This document shows positions 29,103 to 37,261 of a stretch of 64,000 nucleotides of DNA, piece by piece. The DNA comes from DATKQY01 sp035532475. GTDB taxonomy: Bacteria; Actinomycetota; Acidimicrobiia; Acidimicrobiales; Bog-793. Within the stretch, counting starts at the first letter, position 1. The number at the start of each line of letters is the position of its first letter. The translations under genes were made by a program, and so were the position numbers. The stretch lies in contig DATKQY010000057.1 of the NCBI GenBank assembly GCA_035532475.1, positions 68,195-132,194 of the forward strand, read 5' to 3'. A model generated the notes under the pieces. That model was not told the origin of the DNA and did no database searches. It worked only from the letters and a program-made list of their open reading frames with translations.

Positions 29103-30623
29103 ATGCGGGTCCTGCTGCTCTCCACCTACGAGCTCGGCACCCAGCCGCTCGGCTGCGCGGTCCCGGCGGCGGCGCTCAGCGCCGCGGGGCACGAGGTGCG
29201 CAGCCGCGACCTGTCGGTCGAGGAGTGGCCGGCCGACGACGTCGCCTGGGCGGACGCGGCGGCCTGCTCGGTGCCGATGCACACGGCGCTGCGCCTCGGG
29301 CTGGCGGCCGTGACGCGGCTGCATGCCGAGCGGCCGGGGCTGCCGGTCGCGCTCCACGGCCTCTACGCGCCGATCGCGGCGACGACCGGGTTGCTCGGCC
29401 CGCGGGACCTCGCCGCCGCCGGCGAGAGCGACGAGCTGCTCCTCGCGTGGCTCGACGGCCTCGGCTCCCCGCCGCCGGACCCCGACGCCGCCGGCCCGGC
29501 GGTGCGCGTCGAGCTCGGCCGGGCGCCGGTGACGGGCGGGCGGTCGTCGCCGCTGCCGCGACGCGAGGGCCTGCCGGGGCTCGACCGCTACGCGAAGCTC
29601 GCGCTCGGCGGCGAGGAGCGCCTCGTCGGCTCGGTCGAGACCACGCGTGGCTGCAGCCACACCTGCCGGCACTGCCCCGTGCCGGTCGTCTACCGCGGCC
29701 GGACCCGGGTGGTGCCGGCCGCGTCCGTGCTCGACGACGTCGAACAGCTCGTCGCGGCGGGGGCCCGGCACGTCCACTTCGCCGATCCGGACTTCCTCAA
29801 CCGGCCGCGCCACGCCCTCGAGATCGTCCGTGCGCTCCACGGGCGCCACCTCGACCTCACCTTCGACGCCACGATCAAGGTGACCCACCTGCTCCGGCAC
29901 CGCGCCCTCGTCCCCGAGCTCGCCGCGGCGGGCTGCCTCTTCGTCGTCTCGGCGTTCGAGTCGGCGAGCGACGACGTGCTCGCCCGCCTCGACAAGGGAC
30001 ACCGCGCCGCACAGTGCGCGGAGGCCGTCGAGATCCTGCGGTCGTCGGGGATCGAGCCGCGCCCGTCGTTCCTGCCCTTCACCCCCTGGACCTCGCTCGA
30101 GGACCTCGCCGCCATCCTCGACCTCGTCGGCGCCTACGACCTCGTCTGGAACGTCGACCCGGTGCAGTACGGGATCCGCCTGCTCCTGCCACCGGGCTCA
30201 CTGCTGCTGGAGGAGCCCGACGAGGTGCTCGCCGGCTGCCTCGGCGCCTATGACCCCGCCCAGCTCGGCTTCGGCTGGCGCTCGCCCGACCCGCGCCTCG
30301 ACGAGCTCCACCAGGTGCTCGCCGGGCGGACGGAGCTGGCCGCGGCGTCGGGTGAGCCGGCCGAGCAGACCTACCGGGCGGTGCGCGCCCTCGTCTTCGC
30401 CGCCATCGGGCGCGCCGACCCGGGGCCCGGTCCGCTGCGCTCGGCCGGTGCCGTCCCGGGCCCGGAGCGCCCGCGCCTCACCGAGACGTGGTTCTGCTGC
30501 GCGGAGCCGACCACCGCCCAGCTCGGCCAGATCGCCGCGCTCGACGGCTCGCCGGTGCCCGGCGAGCCCGTGGTGCTCGGCGTGGCGCGGCGCGCCGGCA
30601 GCCGTTCGCCTGCGGGCTCGTGA
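29103..30623 (+). CDS. Radical SAM protein with C-terminal CCAEP motif
   Basis: A 506-residue protein from ATG 29103 (GTG 29100 is an equal alternative). The N-terminal ~150 residues resemble the cobalamin-binding-type domain of B12-radical SAM proteins. The radical SAM cluster motif CxxxCxxC is at Cys184/188/191 in TTRGCSHTCRHC. The C-terminal tail holds CCAEP at residues 465-469. This matches the CUAEP/CCAEP-tail radical SAM family, in which many members carry selenocysteine at the second position; here both codons are TGC. The reaction of that family is not known to me. Immediately downstream of an ATP-grasp gene. Confidence 0.85.
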   Translation: MRVLLLSTYELGTQPLGCAVPAAALSAAGHEVRSRDLSVEEWPADDVAWADAAACSVPMHTALRLGLAAVTRLHAERPGLPVALHGLYAPIAATTGLLGPRDLAAAGESDELLLAWLDGLGSPPPDPDAAGPAVRVELGRAPVTGGRSSPLPRREGLPGLDRYAKLALGGEERLVGSVETTRGCSHTCRHCPVPVVYRGRTRVVPAASVLDDVEQLVAAGARHVHFADPDFLNRPRHALEIVRALHGRHLDLTFDATIKVTHLLRHRALVPELAAAGCLFVVSAFESASDDVLARLDKGHRAAQCAEAVEILRSSGIEPRPSFLPFTPWTSLEDLAAILDLVGAYDLVWNVDPVQYGIRLLLPPGSLLLEEPDEVLAGCLGAYDPAQLGFGWRSPDPRLDELHQVLAGRTELAAASGEPAEQTYRAVRALVFAAIGRADPGPGPLRSAGAVPGPERPRLTETWFCCAEPTTAQLGQIAALDGSPVPGEPVVLGVARRAGSRSPAGS

Positions 30624-30641
30624 GGGCTTGCGCGCCACCGC

Positions 30642-30647
30642 TACGGT
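30642..30647 (+). promoter_or_regulatory. Candidate -10 box for leaderless cysteine-rich gene
   Basis: TACGGT followed by seven bases and GTG at 30655, in a 31-bp gap that lacks a Shine-Dalgarno sequence. Confidence 0.5.
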
Positions 30648-30654
30648 TGCCGGC

Positions 30655-31404
30655 GTGAAAGCGCCGGACGACGCTCGGGAGTGGGTCAGCTTCGAGGACC
30701 CGGACGAGGACCGGACCTGGCTCGTGGACGTGAGCTTCCTCGCCAGCCCGTGGCGCTGCATCTACGGTGCCGGCTGCCAGGGCGTGCTCACCGGCCCCGC
30801 GCCCGAGCTCGCGCTCGGGTGCTGTTCGTACGGCGCGCACCTCACCGGTGAGGACGACGTCCGCCGGGTCGAGGAGGCGGCGGCGGGGCTCACCGCGGAG
30901 CAGTGGCAGCACCGCGGCGCCGGGCGGCGCAAGGGCGTCATCCGCCGGGGCAAGCAGGAGATCACGACACGCCTGGTCGACGACGCCTGTATCTTCCTGA
31001 ACCGGCCGGGGTTCCCAGCGGGGCCCGGCTGCGCGCTGCACCAGGTGGCGCTCGAGCGCGGCGTGTCCCCCGTCACGCTGAAGCCCGACGTCTGCTGGCA
31101 GCTGCCGCTGCGCCTCGAGGAGTCGACCGACTCGCTCGGCCACGTCACGTCGATGCTGACCCAGTGGGACCGGCGCCACTGGGGGCCCGCCGGCGAGGAG
31201 TTCCACTGGTGGTGCACCGAGGCGCCAGAGGCCTTCAGCGGCGCCGTGCCCGTCTACGTCTCCATGGCCGACGAGCTCGTGGCGCTCGTCGGCAGGGCCG
31301 TCTACGCCAAGATGGTGGCGCTGCTCGGCCCGAAAGGCACCGTCGTGCCGCTCCCGCACCCGGTGCTGAGGACGCGCGCGCCGACACGTCGCGCGACGAG
31401 GTGA
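30655..31404 (+). CDS. Cysteine-rich conserved protein, possible metal/Fe-S binder
   Basis: A 249-residue soluble protein, start chosen at GTG 30655 from the TACGGT box upstream. Cysteines cluster as Cys35 and Cys41 (RCIYGAGCQG), Cys56-57 (GCCSYG), Cys112, Cys126 (GPGCALH) and Cys147 (PDVCWQL). The spacing recalls YkgJ/DUF3109-type proteins, which bind zinc or an Fe-S cluster, but I cannot confirm the family. It follows the radical SAM gene on the same strand and could be functionally linked. The C-terminus ends in a basic tail (PTRRATR). Confidence 0.7.
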   Translation: MKAPDDAREWVSFEDPDEDRTWLVDVSFLASPWRCIYGAGCQGVLTGPAPELALGCCSYGAHLTGEDDVRRVEEAAAGLTAEQWQHRGAGRRKGVIRRGKQEITTRLVDDACIFLNRPGFPAGPGCALHQVALERGVSPVTLKPDVCWQLPLRLEESTDSLGHVTSMLTQWDRRHWGPAGEEFHWWCTEAPEAFSGAVPVYVSMADELVALVGRAVYAKMVALLGPKGTVVPLPHPVLRTRAPTRRATR

Positions 31405-31414
31405 CGGGCGAGCC

Positions 31415-31432
31415 GGCGCTCAGCTGAGCGCC
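31415..31432. other. Perfect 18-bp palindrome between convergent genes
   Basis: GGCGCTCAGCTGAGCGCC is its own complement. It covers the stop codon of the small minus-strand gene and lies 10 bp after the plus-strand gene. It could end transcription from both sides or be a protein-binding site. Confidence 0.35.
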
Positions 31433-31599
31433 TGGTCGCCCTCCGTCTCCTCGTCGATCCCCTCGGCCTCGTACAGGCACCAGCTGGCGTGCTCATCCTC
31501 GGGATCAGCGCCGCACTCCGGGCAGGGCTCGGCGACGACCTCGACGGCACGCTTCAGGCTGCGCGCCTCTTCGAAGCGTCGATGACGTCCCTTCTTCAC
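31420..31599 (-). CDS. Small zinc-ribbon-like protein
   Basis: A 59-residue protein starting at GTG 31599, with GGGGAG six bases upstream. The N-terminus is basic (KKGRHRRFEEARSLKR) and the middle has CPECG (Cys26, Cys29) followed by Cys41 (HASWC) and His38, enough for one zinc site. The C-terminus is acidic. Function unknown. The frame extends upstream to 31704 but that part looks non-coding. Confidence 0.6.
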   Translation of the reverse strand: MKKGRHRRFEEARSLKRAVEVVAEPCPECGADPEDEHASWCLYEAEGIDEETEGDQALS

Positions 31600-31789
31600 G
31601 AGCCGCTCCCCGCATGTCGACGGGCGATGTGCCGACGGGCAATCCTGACCGCCGAACCGAGCGGCCGGTGACCGCCGTCCATCGCGACCAGAGGTCGACC
31701 ACACCTCGAGTCCTTGGTGACCCGCAGCATCATACCGCCGCCGGCCCTCCGCCCGACGGCTGCCCGGACCGGGATCGTCCTGGTCGGGC

Positions 31790-31795
31790 TACCGT
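31790..31795 (+). promoter_or_regulatory. Candidate -10 box for leaderless small gene
   Basis: TACCGT, six bases before GTG 31802. The 202-bp divergent gap (31600-31801) shows nothing else recognisable. Confidence 0.5.
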
Positions 31796-31801
31796 GGGGC
31801 C

Positions 31802-32053
31802 GTGGCCGAAGCCTTCGATCCCGACGCGATGGTCGCCAGGTTCCGCGAGCGCGCGGCCGCCGTCCGGCGGCGGGGGCTGCCCCCGGTCGAGGGGGCCGAG
31901 CGCCAGCGGATCATCGAGATGATGCAGCTCGACTTCATGGACTTCGCGATGCTCGGCGACGCCACGGCGAGCCTCGACGACGGCATCTTGACCCTGCAGG
32001 TCGACCTCCGCCCCCGGCCCGACGAGGGCGCCGCGGACGCCGCCGGGAGCTGA
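31802..32053 (+). CDS. Small conserved hypothetical protein
   Basis: An 83-residue acidic protein starting at GTG 31802, placed by the TACCGT box. The region FRERAAAVRRRGLPPVEG followed by RIIEMMQLDFMDFAMLGDA is likely helical and suggests interaction with a partner rather than catalysis. No motif recognised. It converges on the RNase D gene with a strong hairpin between them. Confidence 0.65.
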   Translation: MAEAFDPDAMVARFRERAAAVRRRGLPPVEGAERQRIIEMMQLDFMDFAMLGDATASLDDGILTLQVDLRPRPDEGAADAAGS

Positions 32054-32062
32054 GCCCGGCGG

Positions 32063-32085
32063 GCGCCCGGGCAGCGCCCGGGCGC
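32063..32085. terminator. Bidirectional hairpin between convergent genes
   Basis: Perfect 10-bp stem (GCGCCCGGGC / GCCCGGGCGC) with a 3-base loop, filling the gap between the small hypothetical gene and the end of the RNase D gene. No T-run on either strand. Confidence 0.5.
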
Positions 32086-33327
32086 TCAGCGCAGCGGTCC
32101 GACGCCGTCGTTGGCGACGATGCGGTGCGAGCGCTCCTCGAGGACGAGGACGCCGTCGTCGTCGAGCGCCAGGGCGAGCTCGCCGGCCGCGAGCCTGCGC
32201 AGCGGCTCGCCGACGAGGTCGTGGCGCCACGAGGTGACGAGCCGACCCTCCGCGTTCTCCTTGAAAAAGGCCACGAGGTCCGCCCGCGTCGCCAGGATCG
32301 CCGGGTCGATCTCGAGCTGGCGAGCCCGCTCGGCGACCCATGCTGCGGCGAGCGCGGCCGCCGGGCGCGCCACGGCCTCCGTCGGCGCCCCGGCGGGCAG
32401 CCGCAGCGCGCTGTTCGGCAGCTCCATCCCCTCGGCCACGGCCGCGAGCAGCTCGGCCGCGCCGCCGCCGGCCAGGTGGCGCCCGTCGATGTTCCGCACC
32501 GCCTCGAGCTCGCCGCGCGTCGTCGGGGGACGGTGCGCGATCGAGATCACCGCGAGGTCGGAGAGCACGAAGCGGGTCGGCTGGTCGAGCTGCTGGGCGC
32601 GCCGCTCCCGCCAGGCCGCCACGCTCTGTGCCACGCCGCGCTGGCGCCCCCGCAGCTGGCGGGCGTGCTTCAGCCGCCACCACGCCTCCTCGGGCACGAC
32701 GGACGCGCGCGAGCGGCCGAGCAGGATCGCGAACTCCTCCTCGGCCCACCCGAGGCGCCCCGCCGCCTCCAGCCGCTCCGTGATGAGCTGACGAAGCTCG
32801 AGCAGGTGGGACACGTCGCTCGCCGCGTAGCGGCGCTGGGCGTCGGTGAGGGGGCGGCGGGTCCAGTCGGTCAGCTGGTCGCCCTTCTCGAGGCGGATCC
32901 CGAGCACCCGCTCGACGAGCGAGAGCAGCGACGGCGAGCTGAAGCCGAGGAAGCAGGCGGCGAGCTGGGTGTCGAAGATGGCGCGCGGCGCGCGGCCGCA
33001 CGCGCGCTCGAGCACCTCCAGGTCCTGATCGGCGGCGTGGAGCACGGCGACACCGTCGCCCGCGAGCACCCGGGCGAGCGGCGCGACGTCGACCGCCAGC
33101 GGGTCGACCAGCGCGACCGAGTCGTCCCAGGCGATCTGGAGCAGCGCGAGGTGGGGGTAGTAGGTGCGCTCGCGGTGGAACTCGGTGTCGATCCCGTACT
33201 CGGGCGCGACGACGAGCTCGTCGACGAGGCGCCCGAGCTCCTCGTCGGTCGTGACGAGCCGGTGCTCGACCGCCGGCGCCGCCTCGAGGTGCCGTGCGCC
33301 GCCCGACCGCTGCCGGCCCGTCGCCAC
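32086..33327 (-). CDS. rnd: Ribonuclease D
   Basis: A 413-residue 3'-5' exoribonuclease that trims tRNA and other structured RNAs. The DEDDy catalytic set is visible: YGIDTEFHRERTY (Asp, Glu), HAADQDLEVL (Asp) and RRYAASDVSHLLEL (Tyr, Asp). The C-terminal half carries HRDC-type helical domains (around VLSDLAVISIAHRPP). GTG start at 33327 is next to the stop of the flavin-reductase-like gene, so the two are probably co-expressed. Confidence 0.93.
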   Translation of the reverse strand: MATGRQRSGGARHLEAAPAVEHRLVTTDEELGRLVDELVVAPEYGIDTEFHRERTYYPHLALLQIAWDDSVALVDPLAVDVAPLARVLAGDGVAVLHAADQDLEVLERACGRAPRAIFDTQLAACFLGFSSPSLLSLVERVLGIRLEKGDQLTDWTRRPLTDAQRRYAASDVSHLLELRQLITERLEAAGRLGWAEEEFAILLGRSRASVVPEEAWWRLKHARQLRGRQRGVAQSVAAWRERRAQQLDQPTRFVLSDLAVISIAHRPPTTRGELEAVRNIDGRHLAGGGAAELLAAVAEGMELPNSALRLPAGAPTEAVARPAAALAAAWVAERARQLEIDPAILATRADLVAFFKENAEGRLVTSWRHDLVGEPLRRLAAGELALALDDDGVLVLEERSHRIVANDGVGPLR

Positions 33328-33328
33328 C

Positions 33329-33877
33329 TCAGCCCCCGTAGCTCATGCGGGTGTCCTCCATGCGCAGCACCTCGGCCTCCTCGCCGCCGTCGGCGAAACC
33401 GGCGTCGACGATCTCGCCGACGAACAGGCTGTGCGAGCCGAACGGGAGCTCGCGCTCGAGGCGGCAGTCGAGGAAGGCGACAGCGGGACCGGGGACCGGT
33501 GCGCCCGTGACGGCGGCGTCGCGGTAGGCGACGCCGTTCAGCGTGCGCGCCCGGGGGTCGTGCTCGGCCGGCTTCACGAACTTGCGGACGAGGCCACGGT
33601 CCTCGCGTGCCAGCAACGAGAGGGTGAAGGCGCCGCCCTCGCGGACGAGGCCGTAGGTGTGCACCCCGACCTCCACGCCGACGCCGAGCAGCTTCGGCTC
33701 CGTGGCGAGCTGGGTGACCCAGTTGCAGGTCATCAGGTTGCGCCGCTCGCCCGAGCGGCTGCCGAGGAGGTAGAGGCCGGACGGGAGCTTCCAGAGCACG
33801 CGGCGCCGCGCACGGTCGTACTCGTCGGGATCGGCGCCCTCGGGCACGGGCCCGACGAGGTGCGCGTACGGGGCCAT
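33329..33877 (-). CDS. Flavin reductase-like domain protein
   Basis: A 182-residue protein of the FMN-binding split-barrel flavin-reductase family. The N-terminal ARRRVLWKLPSGLYLLGSRSG and MTCNWVTQLATEP are the FMN-contacting strands typical of the family; the C-terminal SHSLFVGEIVDAGF fits as well. It could reduce free flavin or act directly as an oxidoreductase. ATG at 33877 with TAGCTT eight bases upstream. The 105-bp gap before it is otherwise empty. Confidence 0.88.
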   Translation of the reverse strand: MAPYAHLVGPVPEGADPDEYDRARRRVLWKLPSGLYLLGSRSGERRNLMTCNWVTQLATEPKLLGVGVEVGVHTYGLVREGGAFTLSLLAREDRGLVRKFVKPAEHDPRARTLNGVAYRDAAVTGAPVPGPAVAFLDCRLERELPFGSHSLFVGEIVDAGFADGGEEAEVLRMEDTRMSYGG

Positions 33878-33982
33878 GGGGGGCGAAGCTACAACCTCAC
33901 GCCCGACTAGGGCTGCTTCTCGCGGCCGGGCGCGCGGCGTGGCGCGGGCCGGCGCACCCGGGGATCGGGTGCCCGGGGCCCC

Positions 33983-34426
33983 TCAGCCGCCGCCGAGCGC
34001 CTTCACGAGCCGCTCCGCCGTCGCGAGGTGCGCCTGGCCGGCGGCGATCCTCGCCCGGTAGCGGGCGAAGCCCGGCGAGGAGAAGGACGATGCGAGCGAG
34101 CAGGCCTCCGCCCCCTCGGCGAAGTCGGTGTACGCCTCGTTGAGCGCGTTCGTGAGCTGGGTGTCGGGCGTCGGGAGCACGCCCTCGGCCGTCCCGGCGT
34201 CGATGACGAACGCGGCACAGGCCGTGCGGGTCGGGGCGAGCTCGCGCCGCTCGACCCCGAGGGCGATGCCCTTGATGTCGGCGGCGATCTGGGCGTCGTT
34301 GGCGGCGAGGCCCGCTGCGCTCGACCACGCGGCGACGCGCTGGGCGAGATCGCCGCCCGGGCCCGAGCAGGCCGAGGCGGCGAGCGCCAGCCCCACGAGC
34401 GCCGCGGCGACGCTCCCCCGCCTCAC
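33983..34426 (-). CDS. Small lipoprotein, function unknown
   Basis: A 147-residue secreted protein with a lipoprotein signal: MRRGSVAAALVGLALAASAC, lipobox Cys at residue 20. The mature part is mostly helical with Cys residues at about 69 and 109 that could form a disulfide. No family recognised. GTG start at 34426 lies just 7 bp after tyrS and is read from the same strand, so it is likely the tail of that unit. Confidence 0.75.
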   Translation of the reverse strand: MRRGSVAAALVGLALAASACSGPGGDLAQRVAAWSSAAGLAANDAQIAADIKGIALGVERRELAPTRTACAAFVIDAGTAEGVLPTPDTQLTNALNEAYTDFAEGAEACSLASSFSSPGFARYRARIAAGQAHLATAERLVKALGGG

Positions 34427-34433
34427 GGCGACG

Positions 34434-35720
34434 TCAGGCGAAGCACAGCAGGTGCAGGTCCCGCCGGCCCCGCCGCAGCAGCACGTAGCGCCCGGCCAGC
34501 AGGTCCTTCCCGGTGAGGCGGGCCGCGGGGTCCTGCTCGCGCCGGTTGTCCACGTAGACGCCGCCTTGCGAGATGGTCGTGCGCGCCTGGGTCTTCGAGG
34601 AGACGAGGCCCGAGGAGACCAGCACGTCGACGAGCTCGAGACCGTCCCCGTCGAGGGCGCTTCGCGCGAGCGTCGTCGAGGGGGCGTCGGCGACCACCAT
34701 GAGCAGCGTCTCCTCGTCGAGCGACGCCACGTCCTCGGAGTACAGGGCGGCCACCGCGCGCTCGACGCGGGCGGTCTCCTGGTCCCCGTGGACGAGCGTG
34801 CACATCTCGCGCGCGAGCAGTCGCTGCGCCTCGCGCCGCTCGGGGTGCTCCGCCGTCGCCCGGTCGGCCTCGAGGATGCGCCCGTGGTCGAGGAAGGTGA
34901 AGTAGCGCAGGTAGCGGCCGACGACGCTGTCCTCGGCGCGCACGAAGTACTGGTAGAGCTTGTAGGGGCTCGTCCTCCCCGGGTCGAGGTAGATCGCCCC
35001 GGACTCGGACTTGCCGAACTTCGTGCCGTCGGGCCTGGTCACGAGCGGGGAGGTGAGCGCGTAGGCGGTGGCGCCGCGCGCCTTTCGGATCAGCTCGACG
35101 CCCATCGTGATGTTCCCCCACTGGTCGCTGCCGCCCATCTGCAGGGTGCAGCCGTAGCCGTCGAAGAGGTGGAGGAAGTCGTAGGCCTGCAGGAGCATGT
35201 AGCTGAACTCGGTGTAGGAGATCCCGTGCTCGGGCCGCTCGATGCGCGCCCGCACCGACTCCTTGGCGATCATCTGGTTGACGCTGAAGTGCTTGCCGGT
35301 GTCGCGCAGGAACTCGACGAGGCTGAGCGACAGCAGCCAGTCGGCGTTGTCGAGCAGCACCGCCTGCGCCGCCCCCGCCGCGGGGGAGAAGTCGAGGAAG
35401 CGCTCGAGCTGCGGGGCGATCCCGGCGACGTTGCGCGCGTGCTGCTCGGGGGTGAGCAGGGCCCGCTCCTCGGTCTTGCCGCCGGGGTCCCCGATGAAGC
35501 CGGTGCCCCCGCCGAGGAGCGCGATCGGGCGGTGGCTGGCGAGCTGCATCCGTCGCAGCATCGTGAGCTGGAGGAGGTTGCCGACGTGGAGGCTGTCCGA
35601 GGACGGGTCGAAGCCGATGTAGGCGGTCAGGTGGCCGTGGTCGAGCTCGCGGAGGAGCGCGTCGTCGCTGTGCTGGTAGACGAGTCCGCGAAACGCCAGG
35701 TCCTCGGTGAGCGGCACCAT
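34434..35720 (-). CDS. tyrS: Tyrosyl-tRNA synthetase
   Basis: A 428-residue class I synthetase that charges tRNA-Tyr. The HIGH-like motif is HVGN (residues 45-48), the tyrosine pocket includes YIGFDPSSDSLH and QMGGSDQWGNI, and the KMSKS-like motif is KFGKS. A C-terminal S4 RNA-binding domain follows (VDVLVSSGLVSSKTQARTTI). The start ATG 35720 touches GGGAGG directly; GTG 35717 has slightly better spacing. No T-box leader is visible upstream. Confidence 0.96.
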   Translation of the reverse strand: MVPLTEDLAFRGLVYQHSDDALLRELDHGHLTAYIGFDPSSDSLHVGNLLQLTMLRRMQLASHRPIALLGGGTGFIGDPGGKTEERALLTPEQHARNVAGIAPQLERFLDFSPAAGAAQAVLLDNADWLLSLSLVEFLRDTGKHFSVNQMIAKESVRARIERPEHGISYTEFSYMLLQAYDFLHLFDGYGCTLQMGGSDQWGNITMGVELIRKARGATAYALTSPLVTRPDGTKFGKSESGAIYLDPGRTSPYKLYQYFVRAEDSVVGRYLRYFTFLDHGRILEADRATAEHPERREAQRLLAREMCTLVHGDQETARVERAVAALYSEDVASLDEETLLMVVADAPSTTLARSALDGDGLELVDVLVSSGLVSSKTQARTTISQGGVYVDNRREQDPAARLTGKDLLAGRYVLLRRGRRDLHLLCFA

Positions 35721-35742
35721 CCTCCCAGCCTGCCATAGGCGG

Positions 35743-35772
35743 CCGGCGCCCCCCGGCGCCCCCCGGCGCCCC
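35743..35772. repeat. Tandem 10-bp repeat, three copies
   Basis: CCGGCGCCCC is repeated three times without change in the 174-bp divergent gap between tyrS and the DUF169 gene, just upstream of tyrS. No function is evident. Confidence 0.7.
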
Positions 35773-35780
35773 CCGGCAGT

Positions 35781-35810
35781 CCGGCCCCGGCACGGGGGCC
35801 CCGGGGCCGG
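35781..35810. other. Strong inverted repeat in the tyrS / DUF169 divergent gap
   Basis: A 10-bp perfect stem (CCGGCCCCGG / CCGGGGCCGG) with a 10-base loop, next to the tandem 10-bp repeats. It could be an operator or an RNA hairpin in either leader. Confidence 0.4.
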
Positions 35811-35894
35811 ACTGGACGGCGCGCGGGCGGCGTGGAAGCCTTCGACCACGACGGCAGCGGGCGTGGCAGACCCGCGCCCGACGGGAGGAGCGAC

Positions 35895-36629
35895 ATGGTT
35901 GTGACGACGACCGACTGGCGGGAGCTCGCCGACCGGATCACCGCCGCGCTGCACCTCGCGACGGCGCCGGTCGCGATCAGCTTCTCGGACGAGGCGCCGG
36001 GCGGCGTCGCGGCGTTCGACGCGCCGATGAGCCCGCCGGCGGAGGACGGCAGGACGGGTCGCGTCCCGGCCGGCTGCGTCTTCTGGGTGCGCGCCGCCGC
36101 GGCCACGTTCTCCACCCTCCCCGAGGACCACGGGAACTGCAGCGTCGGCCGGGTGACGCACGGCCTCGCCACCTTGGAGGACGTCGCCGGCAACGGCGAC
36201 GTCGCGGCGCTGCTCGGCTCGGGATGGGTCACGCCCGAGGCGGTCGGCGGCATCCCGGCGATCACCCGGCGCCCCGGCGCCATCACCTACGGCCCGCTCG
36301 GCGACACCCCGGACGGGGTCGAGCCCGACGTCGTGCTGCTCCGGGTGAACGGCCGCCAGATGATGGTCCTCTCCGACGCCCTGCCCGGGCTCTCGATCGA
36401 GGGCAAGCCGCAGTGCCACATCGTGGCGCTCGCCGCCGAGCGCAAGACCCCGGCGGCGAGCGTGGGATGCGCCCTCTCCCGGGCGCGCACCGGCATGACG
36501 GCGGACGAGATGACCTGCGCGCTCCCCGCCGAGGGGCTCGGCGCCATGGTCGACGCTGTCGAGCGGACGGCCGAGATCGACTCCACCGTCGCCAAGTACG
36601 CCGCAGCCGACGCCCGCCGCTTCGCCTGA
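35895..36629 (+). CDS. DUF169 family protein
   Basis: A 244-residue protein of the DUF169 family, whose members are found in archaea and many bacteria, sometimes near metal or molybdenum-related genes. Characteristic segments are APVAISFSDEAPGG near the start, VPAGCVFWVRAAAATFSTLPEDHGNC with conserved Cys residues, and CHIVALAAERKTPAASVGC later. The ATG at 35895 has GGGAGGAG at ideal spacing. Biochemical role not known to me; the cysteines suggest a metal or cofactor site. Confidence 0.85.
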   Translation: MVVTTTDWRELADRITAALHLATAPVAISFSDEAPGGVAAFDAPMSPPAEDGRTGRVPAGCVFWVRAAAATFSTLPEDHGNCSVGRVTHGLATLEDVAGNGDVAALLGSGWVTPEAVGGIPAITRRPGAITYGPLGDTPDGVEPDVVLLRVNGRQMMVLSDALPGLSIEGKPQCHIVALAAERKTPAASVGCALSRARTGMTADEMTCALPAEGLGAMVDAVERTAEIDSTVAKYAAADARRFA

Positions 36630-36644
36630 GCGGCGGCGCCGGCC

Positions 36645-36676
36645 GGCCCGGCCGGCTCAGGGCCCGGCCGGCTCAG
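36645..36676. repeat. Tandem duplication of a 16-bp unit at the ohr stop codon
   Basis: GGCCCGGCCGGCTCAG occurs twice in direct succession. The second copy contains the ohr stop codon (TCA at 36673-36675). The unit contains CCGGCCGG and may fold as a terminator between convergent genes. Confidence 0.7.
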
Positions 36677-37104
36677 GGCCCGGTGACGCTCAGGTGGACC
36701 GGGACGTTCCCCCGGGTCGCCTTGGAGTAGGGGCAGGTCTGGTGGGCCTGCTCGACGAGCGCGAGGGCCTCGTCCTCGGGCAGGCCCGGCAGCTCGGCCG
36801 CGATCTCGAGGACCAGCCCGTAGCCGCCGTCGGCGTCGTCGGCGCCGATGCCGACGCGCACCGAGACGGCGGAGTCGGAGACGTCGACGTGGTGACGGGC
36901 GGCGGCGAGCTTCAGGGCCGAGTGGAAGCAGGCGGCGTAGCCGACGGCGAACAGCTCCTCGGGATTCGTGCCCTCGCCTCCCGGGCCGCCGAGCTCGGTC
37001 GGGATCGACAGCTGGACGTCGACCTTGCCGTCCGAGGACGCGGCGCGGCCCTCGCGGCCACCCCAGGCCGTGCCCTCCGCCGTGTACGCGACCGTGACCG
37101 ACAT
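36673..37104 (-). CDS. ohr: Organic hydroperoxide resistance protein (Ohr)
   Basis: A 143-residue thiol peroxidase of the OsmC/Ohr family. The catalytic pair is Cys59 (VGYAACFHSAL) and Cys124 (HQTCPYSKATRGN), the latter context being diagnostic of Ohr rather than OsmC. It reduces organic peroxides using lipoylated partners. ATG start with GGAGAGGTGG upstream, so it has a normal leader. Confidence 0.93.
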   Translation of the reverse strand: MSVTVAYTAEGTAWGGREGRAASSDGKVDVQLSIPTELGGPGGEGTNPEELFAVGYAACFHSALKLAAARHHVDVSDSAVSVRVGIGADDADGGYGLVLEIAAELPGLPEDEALALVEQAHQTCPYSKATRGNVPVHLSVTGP

Positions 37105-37132
37105 GGCGCCACCTCTCCCTCGTCGGGGCGCC

Positions 37133-37151
37133 GTGACCGTCGCCCGGTCAC
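37133..37151. promoter_or_regulatory. Inverted repeat upstream of ohr
   Basis: GTGACCG-TCGCC-CGGTCAC, a 7-bp inverted repeat centred about 38 bp upstream of the ohr start codon. Its position would suit a repressor site such as one for an OhrR-type regulator, but the sequence does not match known OhrR boxes. Confidence 0.3.
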
Positions 37152-37261
37152 CTCCGCCCGCTGCCTCGAGCAGTCAAACGCGGCGCGCGGCGTGGTTCTT
37201 CCACGGCGGGCGGCCCGCACCGGAGCGTGGCGCCGGGCCGGCGCCACACCGGCCGGCGGCC

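Noticed and set aside
30492..30506. Selenocysteine in the CCAEP tail of the radical SAM protein.
   Set aside because: Both cysteine codons are TGC and no in-frame TGA is present, so this is the cysteine form.
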